Source: Clostridia bacterium (GTDB lineage: Bacteria; Bacillota; Clostridia; Oscillospirales; Acutalibacteraceae). From it: 61,868 bases of DNA. The position numbers were made by a program, and so were the translations under genes. The stretch is taken from the NCBI GenBank assembly GCA_017613735.1, contig JAGADF010000014.1, positions 1 through 61,868 on the forward strand, given 5' to 3'. The first letter of the stretch is position 1. Every line of letters starts with the position of its first letter. Below, in pieces: positions 17,032 through 25,023 of this stretch. A model generated the notes under the pieces. That model was not told the DNA's origin and made no database searches. It saw nothing but the letters and a program-made list of their open reading frames with translations.

Positions 17032-17505
17032 TCACTGCGCCTCCCTTAACTGTCTGAGTATTGTCTTTGTTTTGTCGGGAGTCAGCGAGCCGTATGCGTT
17101 CTCGTTTATCATCATAACCGGTGAAAGAGAGCAGCAGCCGAGGCACGCAACGCATTTCAGCGAAAACAGACCGTCCTCGGTTGTTTCACCGTCGTCTATG
17201 CCGAGCTCGTCTTTAATTGTCTGAAGAATAAGCTCGCTTGAATTAACATGACACGCAGTACCCTGACAGAGCATAATAAGGTATTTGCCTACGGGAGTAA
17301 GACGGAACTGGGTGTAAAATGTCGCAACGCCCATTATTTCGCTGATTTCAATTCCCGTCCTTTGGGCGATATATTCAATCGCCTCCTTCGGCAGATAACC
17401 GTAAATCTCCTGAGTCTGCTGAAGAATTGTAATGAGTGAGCCTTTGACCTCGCCGTATTCGTCAAGAACAGGCTTGATAAGCTCCATATCAATTTTGTTG
17501 TCCAT
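17032..17505 (-). CDS. NuoE/HydC-like thioredoxin-fold [2Fe-2S] subunit (StnA-type)
   Basis: This 157-residue protein has the NuoE fold. A helical N-terminus (YGYLPKEAIEYIAQRTGI) precedes a thioredoxin-like domain. The four cluster ligands are two cysteines in LCQGTACHVN and two in KCVACLGCCSLSP. It transfers electrons to or from the NuoF-like subunit. It is the first gene of the three-gene operon, with ribosome binding site AGGAGAAG before the ATG and a clear promoter at 17547-17575. Without the context it could equally be a HydC or NuoE. Confidence 0.9.
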   Translation of the reverse strand: MDNKIDMELIKPVLDEYGEVKGSLITILQQTQEIYGYLPKEAIEYIAQRTGIEISEIMGVATFYTQFRLTPVGKYLIMLCQGTACHVNSSELILQTIKDELGIDDGETTEDGLFSLKCVACLGCCSLSPVMMINENAYGSLTPDKTKTILRQLREAQ

Positions 17506-17546
17506 ATGTTCTTCTCCTATGTATGTTCCTGAAAATCTTTTCTCTA

Positions 17547-17575
17547 ATAATACTAAAAAACATATATATTTTCAA
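17547..17575 (-). promoter_or_regulatory. Promoter of the three-gene redox operon
   Basis: On the minus strand TTGAAA (17570-17575) and TATTAT (17547-17552) are spaced by 17 bp, about 40 bases before the NuoE-like start codon. Confidence 0.65.
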
Positions 17576-17646
17576 CTGTTTTTAATTGAAATAAACATAT
17601 TATTTAATGTGTGCCATAGTGACTGACAGCTTAAATATAGCTAACG

Positions 17647-18048
17647 ATGCTTGAAGCGTGGACATTTAAAGTGTGCATAAGCCTTGAAACAATATATATC
17701 GGCACGGGGCTGAATGAAGTAAGAGTAGACGCGTTCTATAACTGTAATTCACTTATGGATGTCTATTATTCAAAAAGTGCTTCGGATTTCAGCTATATTA
17801 ATATTTATTCCGACAACGGAAATCTGTTGAATGCAACTCTTCATCCGTACACATATACCCATGTACATACATGGGATTCAGGTGTGGTAACAACAACGCC
17901 GACCTGTATATCTGACGGCGAAATGTTATACACCTGTACTTTGTGCGGGGCAACAAGAACAGAAACGATTTCTGACGGTGACCACAACTGGGACAGCAAG
18001 CGTGATGCTTTTATGATGCTGTACGGTCCGAATTCGTCGGATTATTGA
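17647..18048 (+). pseudogene. Fragment of a BspA-like leucine-rich-repeat surface protein
   Basis: The 133-codon frame encodes one and a half repeats of the BspA type (CISLETIYIGTGLNEV, then DAFYNCNSLMDVYYS). After these comes a TCISDGEMLYTCTLCGATR segment, common as a repeated module in Ruminococcus-type secreted proteins. It has no signal peptide or ribosome binding site, and a stop lies just upstream in frame, so it is a 5'-truncated remnant. Its last 17 codons coincide with the 68-bp repeat shared with 3487-3554, suggesting that the tail was joined by recombination or belongs to the original gene family. Confidence 0.65.
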
Positions 18049-18065
18049 CCACAAAACGGGCAATT
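17998..18065 (+). repeat. 68-bp dispersed repeat, copy B (partner at 3487-3554)
   Basis: This matches 3487-3554 in the same orientation with about five mismatches. It covers the end of the surface-protein fragment and 16 bases beyond its stop. It lies about 90 bp from the tRNA-Trp 3' end, while copy A lies about 245 bp from the tRNA-like 3' end. Confidence 0.8.
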
Positions 18066-18116
18066 TTCAATAAATCCAGTCGGAAAAGACGCTTGAAAAA
18101 TTGATGCTCAGAACAA

Positions 18117-18152
18117 CGAAAAAAGCCTTGAAACCAAGTGTTTCAAGGCTTT
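18117..18152 (-). terminator. Terminator of the tRNA operon
   Basis: AAAGCCTTGAAAC and GTTTCAAGGCTTT form a 13-bp stem, followed on the minus strand by TTTTTTCG. Confidence 0.88.
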
Positions 18153-18157
18153 ATCCA

Positions 18158-18233
18158 TGGCAGGGGCAGAAGGACTTGAACCCTCGGCACGCGGTTTTGG
18201 AGACCGCTGCTCTACCAACTGAGCTATACCCCT
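18158..18233 (-). tRNA. trnW: tRNA-Trp (anticodon CCA)
   Basis: This is a 76-nt cloverleaf. Acceptor AGGGGTA pairs with TGCCCCT, the D arm has the usual GCTCAG..GAGC, and the anticodon loop is CTCCAAA (anticodon CCA). The T arm contains GGTTCAAGT, and the 3' CCA is encoded. It is the second gene of a two-tRNA operon. Confidence 0.96.
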
Positions 18234-18238
18234 AAAAA

Positions 18239-18315
18239 TGGTGGACCATCAGGGACTCGAACCCCGGACCAACCGGTTATGAGCCGGTTGCTCTAACCAA
18301 CTGAGCTAATGGTCC
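18239..18315 (-). tRNA. tRNA with CAU anticodon (elongator Met or Ile2)
   Basis: This is a 77-nt cloverleaf. Acceptor GGACCAT pairs with ATGGTCC, the anticodon loop is CTCATAA within an ACCGG/CCGGT stem, the T arm is standard, and CCA is encoded. The anticodon stem lacks the three G-C pairs of an initiator. A CAU tRNA that is not an initiator may be elongator tRNA-Met or tRNA-Ile2 modified by TilS; the sequence alone does not decide, although its general look is closer to Ile2 of Firmicutes. Confidence 0.93.
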
Positions 18316-18334
18316 TCAAGTTTTGTGCTCGATT

Positions 18335-18363
18335 ATTATATAGGTTTATCGGTCTTATGTCAA
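18335..18363 (-). promoter_or_regulatory. Promoter of the tRNA operon
   Basis: On the minus strand TTGACA (18358-18363) and TATAAT (18335-18340) are separated by exactly 17 bp, about 20 bases before the first tRNA. Confidence 0.9.
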
Positions 18364-18406
18364 GAGTTTTGATTAATAAAAAATCAGTGTTTAATTCATT
18401 TTTTTC

Positions 18407-18436
18407 TTGACAACAGAGCGATACTGTGATAATATT
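18407..18436 (+). promoter_or_regulatory. Promoter of the lysine-riboswitch leader
   Basis: TTGACA (18407-18412) is followed by TGATAATATT. The -10 is either GATAAT (18428, 15-bp spacer) or AATATT (18431, 18-bp spacer). It lies directly upstream of the aptamer and is divergent from the tRNA promoter. Confidence 0.65.
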
Positions 18437-18444
18437 TCTGCAAT

Positions 18445-18605
18445 AAATAGAGGCGCGGTTGACAAAAGTAACACGGCTCACGGTACGGAAATACCGCCGT
18501 GCGAAAGGGGATACCGCCGAAGTTTGAACAGAATTTCCGTTCTGTTTTTGCTGGGCCGATGTGAAATACATATCGGACTGTCACGTAATGTGGAGCGCTA
18601 TTTAC
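18445..18605 (+). promoter_or_regulatory. Lysine riboswitch (L box) aptamer
   Basis: The element contains the L-box landmarks in order: AGAGGCGCG, AAAAGTAAC, CGAAAGGGGATACCGCCGAAG (read as GAAAGGGG then CCGAAG), CTGGGCC, GGACTGTCA and TGGAGCGCT. Helix P1 closes with AAATAG against CTATTT. Lysine riboswitches in Firmicutes repress lysine synthesis or uptake genes when lysine is abundant. Confidence 0.93.
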
Positions 18606-18623
18606 AGTATTGAGTTATTGTGT

Positions 18624-18656
18624 CAGGTTGCGCTTTGCTGCGCGACCTGTTTTTTA
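18624..18656 (+). terminator. Regulatory terminator of the lysine riboswitch
   Basis: CAGGTTGCGC and GCGCGACCTG form a stem followed by TTTTTTATT, between the aptamer and the transporter start. Lysine binding should favour this hairpin and stop transcription. Confidence 0.88.
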
Positions 18657-18679
18657 TTACCCGAAAAGGAGATATGAAA

Positions 18680-20542
18680 ATGTTAAGAAGAAATCTTGCA
18701 AAAACACGCATTCGCAGACTTATAGTTATGGCTGCGCTTGTGTTTGCGCTGTGCTTTATCGGCACATTTACTGCACTGGGTGAAACCGCCGATGAGCCCG
18801 AGGTTATTGCTCCCGCTCCCGGCCTTGTAACCGTTACAAACGCCGACGGCGATGAAACGGTCTATGACCTGAGCACAGATTCGCTTGCCGACGACAGCGA
18901 GGCAGACGGCTCGGCAAAGGACTATGTTGATTCGTATGCCGACAACGTTCAGTATGACGGCAATTTCAGCGAAAACATTGAAACGGCTATAGGCGCAGTC
19001 CGTCAGTCGATTCCGAAATACGCTTCGTTCTGGGCTCTTGTTCCCGCTCTTGTGGCGATTGTTCTTGCGCTTATTACGAAAGAGGTTTACTCGTCGCTGT
19101 TTATCGGTATTCTCTGCGGCGGAGTTATATACGCCAATTTCAATTTTGAAACGACTATGGTTCACACGCTTCAGGACGGTTTTATAGCGAGCGTTGCCGA
19201 TTCCTACAATGTCGGTATTCTTATCTTCCTTGTAATGCTTGGCGCCCTTGTTTCGATGATGAATAAGGCAGGCGGCTCGCGCGCATTCGGTCAGTGGACT
19301 ACAAAGCACATTAAATCAAGAGTCGGCGCACAGCTCGCGACGATTCTTTTGGGCGTTCTTATTTTCATTGACGACTATTTCAACTGCCTGACGGTAGGCT
19401 CGGTTATGCGTCCGGTTACCGACAAGCACAATATCTCAAGGGCAAAGCTGTCATACCTTATTGATGCTACGGCTGCTCCCGTCTGCATTATCGCTCCCAT
19501 TTCTTCATGGGCAGCGGCGGTTGCAGGCTTTGCAAAGGGCTCGGGCGCGGCGAGCGGTATGTCGCTGTTCATTAACGCCATTCCCTATAACTTCTATGCT
19601 ATTCTCACTATAGTTATGATGCTCTTCCTCGCGGTCACTAACTTTGACTACGGCCCGATGAAAAAGCACGAAGTGAACGCTCTTAACGGCGATATTTTCA
19701 CAACGGGCGACGAGTCAAAAGACAGCGGCGAAATTGCCGATAATCCGAAGGGAAAGGTAATCGACCTTGTTATTCCCGTAATCGCTCTTATAATCTTCTG
19801 CGTACTCGGTATGATTTATTCCGGCGGTTTCTTCTCGGGCGAGGGCGTAGGCTTTATTACCGCGTTCTCTGACTCCGACGCGTCGGTAGGTCTTGTAATA
19901 GGCTCTTTTGCGGCGATTATATTTACCGTAATATTCTTCCTTATAAGAAGAGTTCTTTCGTTTAAACAGCTTATGGAATCAATCCCCGACGGCTTTAAGG
20001 CGATGGTTCCCGCGATTCTCATTCTCTGCTGCGCGTGGACTCTTAAGGCTATGACCGATTCGCTCGGCGCAAAGATATTTATTTCCCAGCTTGTCGGCTC
20101 GTCGGCTTCCTCGCTTCAGTATTTCCTGCCCGCAATTATCTTCCTTATTGCAGTCGGACTTTCGTTCTCGACGGGTACGTCGTGGGGCACATTCGGCATT
20201 CTTATTCCCATTGTTCTTTCCGTATTCGGCTCGAACAGCGGCTCAATTACAATCGTTGCGATTTCCGCCTGTATGGCAGGCGCGGTTTGCGGCGACCATT
20301 GCTCGCCGATTTCGGACACAACGATTATGGCTTCCGCGGGCGCGCAGTGCAATCATATTAACCACGTTTCGACTCAGCTGCCGTACGCTCTTACGGTCGC
20401 GGGCGTATCGTTCGTCGGTTATATTATCGCGGGCGTTCTTCCCGAGGGACTTAAGCTCATAGGACTTCCCGTTTCGATAGTTCTTATGGTCGCAACCCTT
20501 ATTGTTATAAAGGCCGTTTCAAAGAATAAGGCAAAGGCTTAA
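18680..20542 (+). CDS. NhaC-superfamily transporter under lysine riboswitch, probable lysine importer (LysW-like)
   Basis: This 620-residue integral membrane protein of the Na+/H+ antiporter NhaC superfamily has about 11-12 helices with conserved FIDDYFNCLTVG and CGDHCSPISDTTIM. The L-box riboswitch upstream makes lysine the likely substrate, as predicted for LysW-type transporters in other Firmicutes; by sequence alone it would be called NhaC. The first 35 residues look like a signal peptide, followed by an acidic, probably external segment of about 85 residues before the first core helix, which is unusual for the family. The start is ATG 18680, eight bases after AAGGAG; ATG 18674 is too close to it. 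Confidence 0.85.
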   Translation: MLRRNLAKTRIRRLIVMAALVFALCFIGTFTALGETADEPEVIAPAPGLVTVTNADGDETVYDLSTDSLADDSEADGSAKDYVDSYADNVQYDGNFSENIETAIGAVRQSIPKYASFWALVPALVAIVLALITKEVYSSLFIGILCGGVIYANFNFETTMVHTLQDGFIASVADSYNVGILIFLVMLGALVSMMNKAGGSRAFGQWTTKHIKSRVGAQLATILLGVLIFIDDYFNCLTVGSVMRPVTDKHNISRAKLSYLIDATAAPVCIIAPISSWAAAVAGFAKGSGAASGMSLFINAIPYNFYAILTIVMMLFLAVTNFDYGPMKKHEVNALNGDIFTTGDESKDSGEIADNPKGKVIDLVIPVIALIIFCVLGMIYSGGFFSGEGVGFITAFSDSDASVGLVIGSFAAIIFTVIFFLIRRVLSFKQLMESIPDGFKAMVPAILILCCAWTLKAMTDSLGAKIFISQLVGSSASSLQYFLPAIIFLIAVGLSFSTGTSWGTFGILIPIVLSVFGSNSGSITIVAISACMAGAVCGDHCSPISDTTIMASAGAQCNHINHVSTQLPYALTVAGVSFVGYIIAGVLPEGLKLIGLPVSIVLMVATLIVIKAVSKNKAKA

Positions 20543-20567
20543 CTGCATTCCTTCAAAAGAATAATAG

Positions 20568-20600
20568 GAAAACCGCTGTTCATAAGAACGGCGGTTTTTT
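20568..20600. terminator. Bidirectional terminator
   Basis: AAAACCGCTGTTC and GAACGGCGGTTTT form a 13-bp stem (one G-T pair) with an ATAA loop and a T run. It lies between convergent genes. Confidence 0.85.
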
Positions 20601-21258
20601 ATATCAAATCCATAATATATCGGTTGTCCTTAAGCCATTTTCTTCGCCTTTTGTAATCGGGAACCGTCTTTTCAACCTCGTTCCAGAAAAGGCGGGAGTG
20701 GTCGGGATGCTTTATGTGACAAAGCTCGTGAACAATAACGTAATCTATAATATCAAGGGGACACATTACAAGAAAAAGCGAATAGTTAATATTTCTTTTT
20801 GAAGTGCACGAGCCCCAGCGGGTTTTCGCGCTCGTTACCTTAACCGAGGACGGTACAAAGCCCGTAAGGGACGAAAAATACTCCGTCCTTTCCGTAAAAT
20901 AGTTTAACGCGATTTTTCTGTAAAGCTTTTTAAGCTGCTCTTCGGGATTTTTTTCGGAAAGGAAAATCGTTCTGCCCTCAACCTTTGCCGAGCTGACAGG
21001 CGAAAAGACTGTTTCGAAATCCTCGCCTAAAAGCGGGATTTTACCGCCGTTTCTTATGCCGTATATTTCGCGGATTAAACGGCTTTCTTCATACTTTTTC
21101 AATTGCTTTTCAAGCCACTTTTCAGAATCGAGAAGAGCCTCCCGAATTCTTTTTTCGGAGCAGTCAAGCGGCGCACGGACAATAACCCTGCCTTCGTTAT
21201 CGACCGACAGGGCGACAGTCTTTCTTTTTGTTCTGATATTTTTATCTGCGTTAATCAT
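20599..21258 (-). CDS. YgjP/M48-like zinc metallopeptidase-fold protein
   Basis: This protein of about 219 residues belongs to the DUF45/YgjP (SprT-like) family. It has the zinc motif HELCHIKHPDHS, with two His and an active Glu plus a downstream His, and the family-typical TRWGSCTSKRNINYS before it. The C-terminal lysine-rich WLKDN is also typical. These proteins are often neighbours of restriction genes or housekeeping genes, and their substrate is generally unknown. The start is uncertain: ATG at 21258 is preferred over the longer frame beginning at 21294, but neither has a strong ribosome binding site. Confidence 0.82.
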   Translation of the reverse strand: MINADKNIRTKRKTVALSVDNEGRVIVRAPLDCSEKRIREALLDSEKWLEKQLKKYEESRLIREIYGIRNGGKIPLLGEDFETVFSPVSSAKVEGRTIFLSEKNPEEQLKKLYRKIALNYFTERTEYFSSLTGFVPSSVKVTSAKTRWGSCTSKRNINYSLFLVMCPLDIIDYVIVHELCHIKHPDHSRLFWNEVEKTVPDYKRRRKWLKDNRYIMDLI

Positions 21259-21368
21259 ACGGTAATTGTACAACCTGAATATAAAATAAGTCAAGTTTTT
21301 CGCTTGCTATATTAAACAAAATATCTTTTGTCATTTTGTCGAATACTCCAAACTTGCCCCCGTAATAG

Positions 21369-21396
21369 TTACAAATCGGTTGAAATGTGGTAAAAT
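21369..21396 (+). promoter_or_regulatory. Promoter of the alpha/beta hydrolase gene
   Basis: TTACAA (21369-21374) and TAAAAT (21391-21396) are separated by 16 bp and followed by AAGGAGG before the ATG at 21442. Confidence 0.55.
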
Positions 21397-21441
21397 ACCT
21401 CTAATTGAAAAAACCAATTCCCGTTAAGGAGGAAATATATA

Positions 21442-22659
21442 ATGGAAATATTGACTAAGGAATATTCGTTCCCGTCAAAATCAGGACTCTGTGATATTTA
21501 CGCTCAGTCCGTCGCTCCCATGGATTACGGCAAATTAAAGGGCGTCGTTCAGATTGCTCACGGCATGGCTGAACACGGCGGCCGCTACGGCGAACTTGCG
21601 GCAAGGCTTTGCAAGGCGGGTTACGCCGTATTTATAAACGACCACGTAGGTCACGGCAGGTCGGTCGCGAATGAAGATATGCTCGGTTACTTCGGCAAGA
21701 AGAACGGCTATATGAATTTTATCGACGACTGCAAACAGCTTACCGATATAGCCAAGAGCGAGTACAAGGGACTTCCCTTCATCTTCTTCGGTCATTCAAT
21801 GGGCTCGTTTATCGCCCGCGAATACACCGCCCATTTCGGTAACGAAATCGACGGCGCGGTTTACTGCGGCACAAGCGGACCGAACCCCGGCGCGTCGGTA
21901 GGCGGAACGCTCGCGAATATGATAGCCAAAAGAAAGGGCGAAATGTATCGCTCGGAATTTATTAATAATATCGCTTTCGGCACTTACAATAAAAAGACCG
22001 AAAAGAAAACGCCCTTTGACTGGCTGACAAAGGACGCGAAAATTGTCGAAAAATACATTGAAGACCCGCACTGCGGTTTTCTTTTCACGGCTACGGGCTA
22101 CCGCGATTTGTTTAACCTTCTTCAGTCGGTTTCGGCTAAAAAATGGTACACGTCCGTTCCCGCCGATTTGCCGATACTTCTTATGGCGGGCGAGGATGAC
22201 CCCGTAGGCGCTTACGGCAAAGGCGTTAAACAGGTTTTCCGCACTCTTAAGGAAACGAAGCACAAGAACGTAACCCTTAATCTCTATCCCGGCGACCGCC
22301 ACGAGATTCACAACGAGCTCGATAAGGAAAAGGTTATCGACGACCTTATCGCGTGGCTTGACAGTATCGCGGGCGACGGCGAGGTTGAGGTTGAAAAGGC
22401 GGTCAACGACGCGGTTGAGGAATTCAACACGAAGATTGACGAAGCCATTCAGAAATCAAAGGATTCAATAAACGAGGCTATTGAAAGCACGAACGAGGTC
22501 GTTGAACAGATTGTTCAGGACGCCGCCGAGCAGGCAAAGGTCGACGCAGAAAACATTTCGGTTGAGGACAAGCTTATTGAAGAAACTGCCGAGCCGCAGA
22601 CGGTTGAGGAAATCGTAGCCGAGGCGGCGGAAGCCGTTGAAGAATCCGCGGAGGAATAA
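21442..22659 (+). CDS. Alpha/beta hydrolase (monoacylglycerol lipase/lysophospholipase-like) with acidic C-terminal tail
   Basis: This 405-residue cytoplasmic protein starts with a serine hydrolase domain (1-315) of the Hydrolase_4 type. Visible parts are the oxyanion segment AHGMAEHGGRYG, nucleophile elbow GHSMGS, Asp in AGEDDPVG and His in GDRHEIHNE. It probably cleaves monoacylglycerols or lysophospholipids. Residues ~316-405 form a highly acidic extension of repeated V/A-E-E-A and I-x-x-A patterns, predicted as amphipathic helix or coiled coil, which is not part of the usual family. The TSCPD-protein gene follows at once, so the two are probably co-transcribed. Confidence 0.85.
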   Translation: MEILTKEYSFPSKSGLCDIYAQSVAPMDYGKLKGVVQIAHGMAEHGGRYGELAARLCKAGYAVFINDHVGHGRSVANEDMLGYFGKKNGYMNFIDDCKQLTDIAKSEYKGLPFIFFGHSMGSFIAREYTAHFGNEIDGAVYCGTSGPNPGASVGGTLANMIAKRKGEMYRSEFINNIAFGTYNKKTEKKTPFDWLTKDAKIVEKYIEDPHCGFLFTATGYRDLFNLLQSVSAKKWYTSVPADLPILLMAGEDDPVGAYGKGVKQVFRTLKETKHKNVTLNLYPGDRHEIHNELDKEKVIDDLIAWLDSIAGDGEVEVEKAVNDAVEEFNTKIDEAIQKSKDSINEAIESTNEVVEQIVQDAAEQAKVDAENISVEDKLIEETAEPQTVEEIVAEAAEAVEESAEE

Positions 22660-22660
22660 T

Positions 22661-22915
22661 ATGGCGAGTTATAATTACGTTCCGTCGGGCGTTTGCTCAA
22701 GAAAAATCTTTTTTGATATTGAGGACGGAAAGCTTCATAACATTTCCTTTATAGGCGGCTGTGACGGCAACCTCAAGGCGATTTCAAAGCTGCTTGAAGG
22801 TCAGGACGCTCAGTGGGCAATCGATACGCTTAAGGGCAACGACTGCGGCGGCAGGGGAACCTCCTGCGCGGACCAGCTCGCAAGAGCGGTTGAACAGGCA
22901 CTTGAACAGGAATAA
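22661..22915 (+). CDS. TSCPD-domain protein (TIGR03905 family)
   Basis: This 84-residue protein matches the small TSCPD family found in Clostridia. The cysteines are at VCSRKI, GGCDGN and NDCGGRGTSCADQL, suggesting a metal or nucleotide site similar to the C-terminal domain of ribonucleotide reductases. Function is unknown. The start is ATG 22661, right after the upstream stop and preceded by GGAGG inside the end of the hydrolase gene; a longer in-frame extension lacks a ribosome binding site. Confidence 0.85.
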   Translation: MASYNYVPSGVCSRKIFFDIEDGKLHNISFIGGCDGNLKAISKLLEGQDAQWAIDTLKGNDCGGRGTSCADQLARAVEQALEQE

Positions 22916-22927
22916 CTGTTAAAAAAC

Positions 22928-22963
22928 AAAACGGACCCGATAGCTTTATCAGGTCCGTTTTTT
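22928..22963. terminator. Bidirectional terminator
   Basis: AAACGGACC and GGTCCGTTT enclose a second GATA/TATC pairing, with T runs on both strands. It separates convergent genes. Confidence 0.85.
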
Positions 22964-23606
22964 ATATATCGCAAAACCAGATATTAAGAGGGGAGAAGGC
23001 GTCGCTTAAAAGCAGTGAAAAATCTTCCGACGTAATTTTTTCGGGGATTTGTTTTTCCCTTTTCATATTCAGCGCAAGCGAAAGGGTATTGTATTCATAA
23101 ACCGAAAATACGTTTTTCGGCGGCTTTTCAGAAAGACTGCCGTCGACGTTTTTTGCCGAGATTACTATAGAACAGTAGCGGGAAACACAACGGAGTTCAA
23201 CTGTCGCTTCGTCGTTTTTAATCATAAGGCGTGAGACGATATCGAAAAAACGGTTTTCAAACGAGCGCTTATTGATTTTTACGAAGATTTCGCTTTCGGC
23301 TTCAAGAAGGCGTATGAGCTTTTCCTTTTCAAGAAGATAAAACGAAGCCGCAAGGCAAAGCTCGCGAAGCAGTGAGTTGATTTCGCAAAAGTCGCAGCCC
23401 TCGCCGCGGGCAGGTTCAGGCAGGCTGCGAAGCGTTTTCCGCAGCCTGTTGAGTTTTTCGTCTTTTTCGGCTTTGCCAAGCGAAGCGTCGGTAATAATAC
23501 AAAGATAAACAACCTGCGCCCCGTCTCTTATATAACGCTCGTTTTTTCTTTCGACGATACCGTTCTCAAGCTCTTTTATTTTTATATCAATTATACTTTC
23601 TTTCAT
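22962..23606 (-). CDS. Hypothetical cytoplasmic protein
   Basis: A 214-residue soluble, charged protein that I do not recognise. It is largely helical to about residue 115 with cysteines in GEGCDFCEIN, followed by a region (about 120-160) that reads like beta strands (ATVELRCVSRYCSIVISA). That region faintly resembles the ATP-binding fold of histidine kinases but lacks its N and G boxes. It has its own convergent position between two terminator/promoter regions and no obvious partner. Confidence 0.55.
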   Translation of the reverse strand: MKESIIDIKIKELENGIVERKNERYIRDGAQVVYLCIITDASLGKAEKDEKLNRLRKTLRSLPEPARGEGCDFCEINSLLRELCLAASFYLLEKEKLIRLLEAESEIFVKINKRSFENRFFDIVSRLMIKNDEATVELRCVSRYCSIVISAKNVDGSLSEKPPKNVFSVYEYNTLSLALNMKREKQIPEKITSEDFSLLLSDAFSPLNIWFCDI

Positions 23607-23703
23607 ATACTAATTATTATGCCCATAATTTAAATCAAATCCCATTCCTTTTTAAGCACATTGACAAAAAGTTGTCATTCTTCAAAAATAACACAAAAAA
23701 CAC

Positions 23704-23732
23704 TTGCATTAATGACGTAAAGAATATAAAAT
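23704..23732 (+). promoter_or_regulatory. gap promoter
   Basis: TTGCAT (23704-23709) and TAAAAT (23727-23732) are separated by 17 bp. A CGGAGGTAAC ribosome binding site precedes the ATG. Confidence 0.65.
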
Positions 23733-23775
23733 AATAGCGCAATTAAAATAAAAACTTTTTCGGAGGTAACAAATT

Positions 23776-24813
23776 ATGGCAGTTAAAGTTGCAATTAACG
23801 GTTTCGGCCGTATCGGACGTCTCGCTTTCAGACAGATGTTCGGCGCAGAAGGTTATGAAGTTGTTGCTATCAACGACCTTACAAAGCCCTCAATGCTTGC
23901 TCATCTTCTCAAGTACGATACCGCTCAGGGCGGCTACGCAGGCAGAATAGGCGAAGGTCTTCACACTGTTTCGGCTGACGACGAGGCAGGCACAATCACG
24001 GTTGACGGCAAGACTCTTAAGATTTACGCTGAGAAGGACGCTAAGGACCTTCCCTGGGGCGAAATCGGTGTTGACGTTGTTCTTGAGTGCACAGGCTTCT
24101 ATTGCTCAAAGGAAAAGAGCCAGGCTCACATTGACGCAGGCGCAAAGAAGGTAGTTATTTCCGCTCCCGCAGGCAACGACCTTCCCACAATCGTTTACAA
24201 TGTTAACCACAAGACTCTTACGGCTGACGACAATATTATTTCAGCTGCTTCCTGCACAACAAACTGCCTTGCTCCCATGGCTAAGGCTCTTAACGATTAC
24301 GCTCCCATTCAGAGCGGTATTATGTGCACGATTCACGCTTACACAGGCGACCAGATGATTCTTGACGGTCCTCACAGAAAGGGCGACTTAAGAAGAGCAA
24401 GAGCCGGCGCTGCTAACATCGTTCCCAATTCAACGGGCGCTGCAAAGGCAATCGGTCTTGTAATTCCCGAACTCAACGGCAAGCTTATCGGCGCCGCTCA
24501 GAGAGTTCCCACACCCACAGGTTCGACAACGCTTCTTTTCGCAGTTGTTAAGGGCGCTGACATCACCGTTGACGGCATCAACGCTGCTATGAAGGCTGCT
24601 GCTTCCGAATCTTTCGGTTATAACACAGACCCCATCGTTTCATCCGACATTATCGGTATGAGATACGGCTCACTCTTTGATGCAACTCAGACAATGGTTT
24701 CAAAAATCGGCGACGACCTTTATGAGGTTCAGGTAGTTTCATGGTATGACAATGAGAACTCCTACACTTCACAGATGGTTCGCACAATCAAGTATTTTGC
24801 TGAACTTGCATAA
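23776..24813 (+). CDS. gap: Glyceraldehyde-3-phosphate dehydrogenase
   Basis: This 345-residue glycolytic enzyme oxidises glyceraldehyde-3-phosphate to 1,3-bisphosphoglycerate with NAD+. It shows the Rossmann start [13 protein letters not shown], the catalytic cysteine in [12 protein letters not shown] (about residue 160), the HAYTGDQ segment and the C-terminal [12 protein letters not shown]. Length is normal. It stands alone between its own promoter and terminator and uses a highly biased codon set (gct, ctt, aag), as expected for a strongly expressed gene. Confidence 0.97.
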   Translation: MAVKVAINGFGRIGRLAFRQMFGAEGYEVVAINDLTKPSMLAHLLKYDTAQGGYAGRIGEGLHTVSADDEAGTITVDGKTLKIYAEKDAKDLPWGEIGVDVVLECTGFYCSKEKSQAHIDAGAKKVVISAPAGNDLPTIVYNVNHKTLTADDNIISAASCTTNCLAPMAKALNDYAPIQSGIMCTIHAYTGDQMILDGPHRKGDLRRARAGAANIVPNSTGAAKAIGLVIPELNGKLIGAAQRVPTPTGSTTLLFAVVKGADITVDGINAAMKAAASESFGYNTDPIVSSDIIGMRYGSLFDATQTMVSKIGDDLYEVQVVSWYDNENSYTSQMVRTIKYFAELA

Positions 24814-24835
24814 GAAAAAGTAATAATTTAACAAT

Positions 24836-24871
24836 GAAAACAGTCGGTGGAAATCGGCTGTTTTCTGTTTT
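24836..24871 (+). terminator. gap terminator
   Basis: GAAAACAGTCG and CGGCTGTTTTC form the stem and TGTTTTTC follows. Confidence 0.8.
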
Positions 24872-24936
24872 TCGATAAACCTTAAATGACTAACGATAAC
24901 GGCAAAAAAATATCTTAAAATAATTCGTTTTTTTGC

Positions 24937-24965
24937 TTTACAAAAGGGTTTTCGTGTGCTATTAT
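24937..24965 (+). promoter_or_regulatory. Promoter of the sortase-substrate operon
   Basis: TTTACA (24937-24942) and TATTAT (24960-24965) are spaced by 17 bp. AAGGAGAG precedes the ATG at 25024. Confidence 0.65.
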
Positions 24966-25023
24966 TAGGTTACCGTATTTTGCGGATACTAGTATCTAAA
25001 AAAGAAACAAGGAGAGATTTCTA

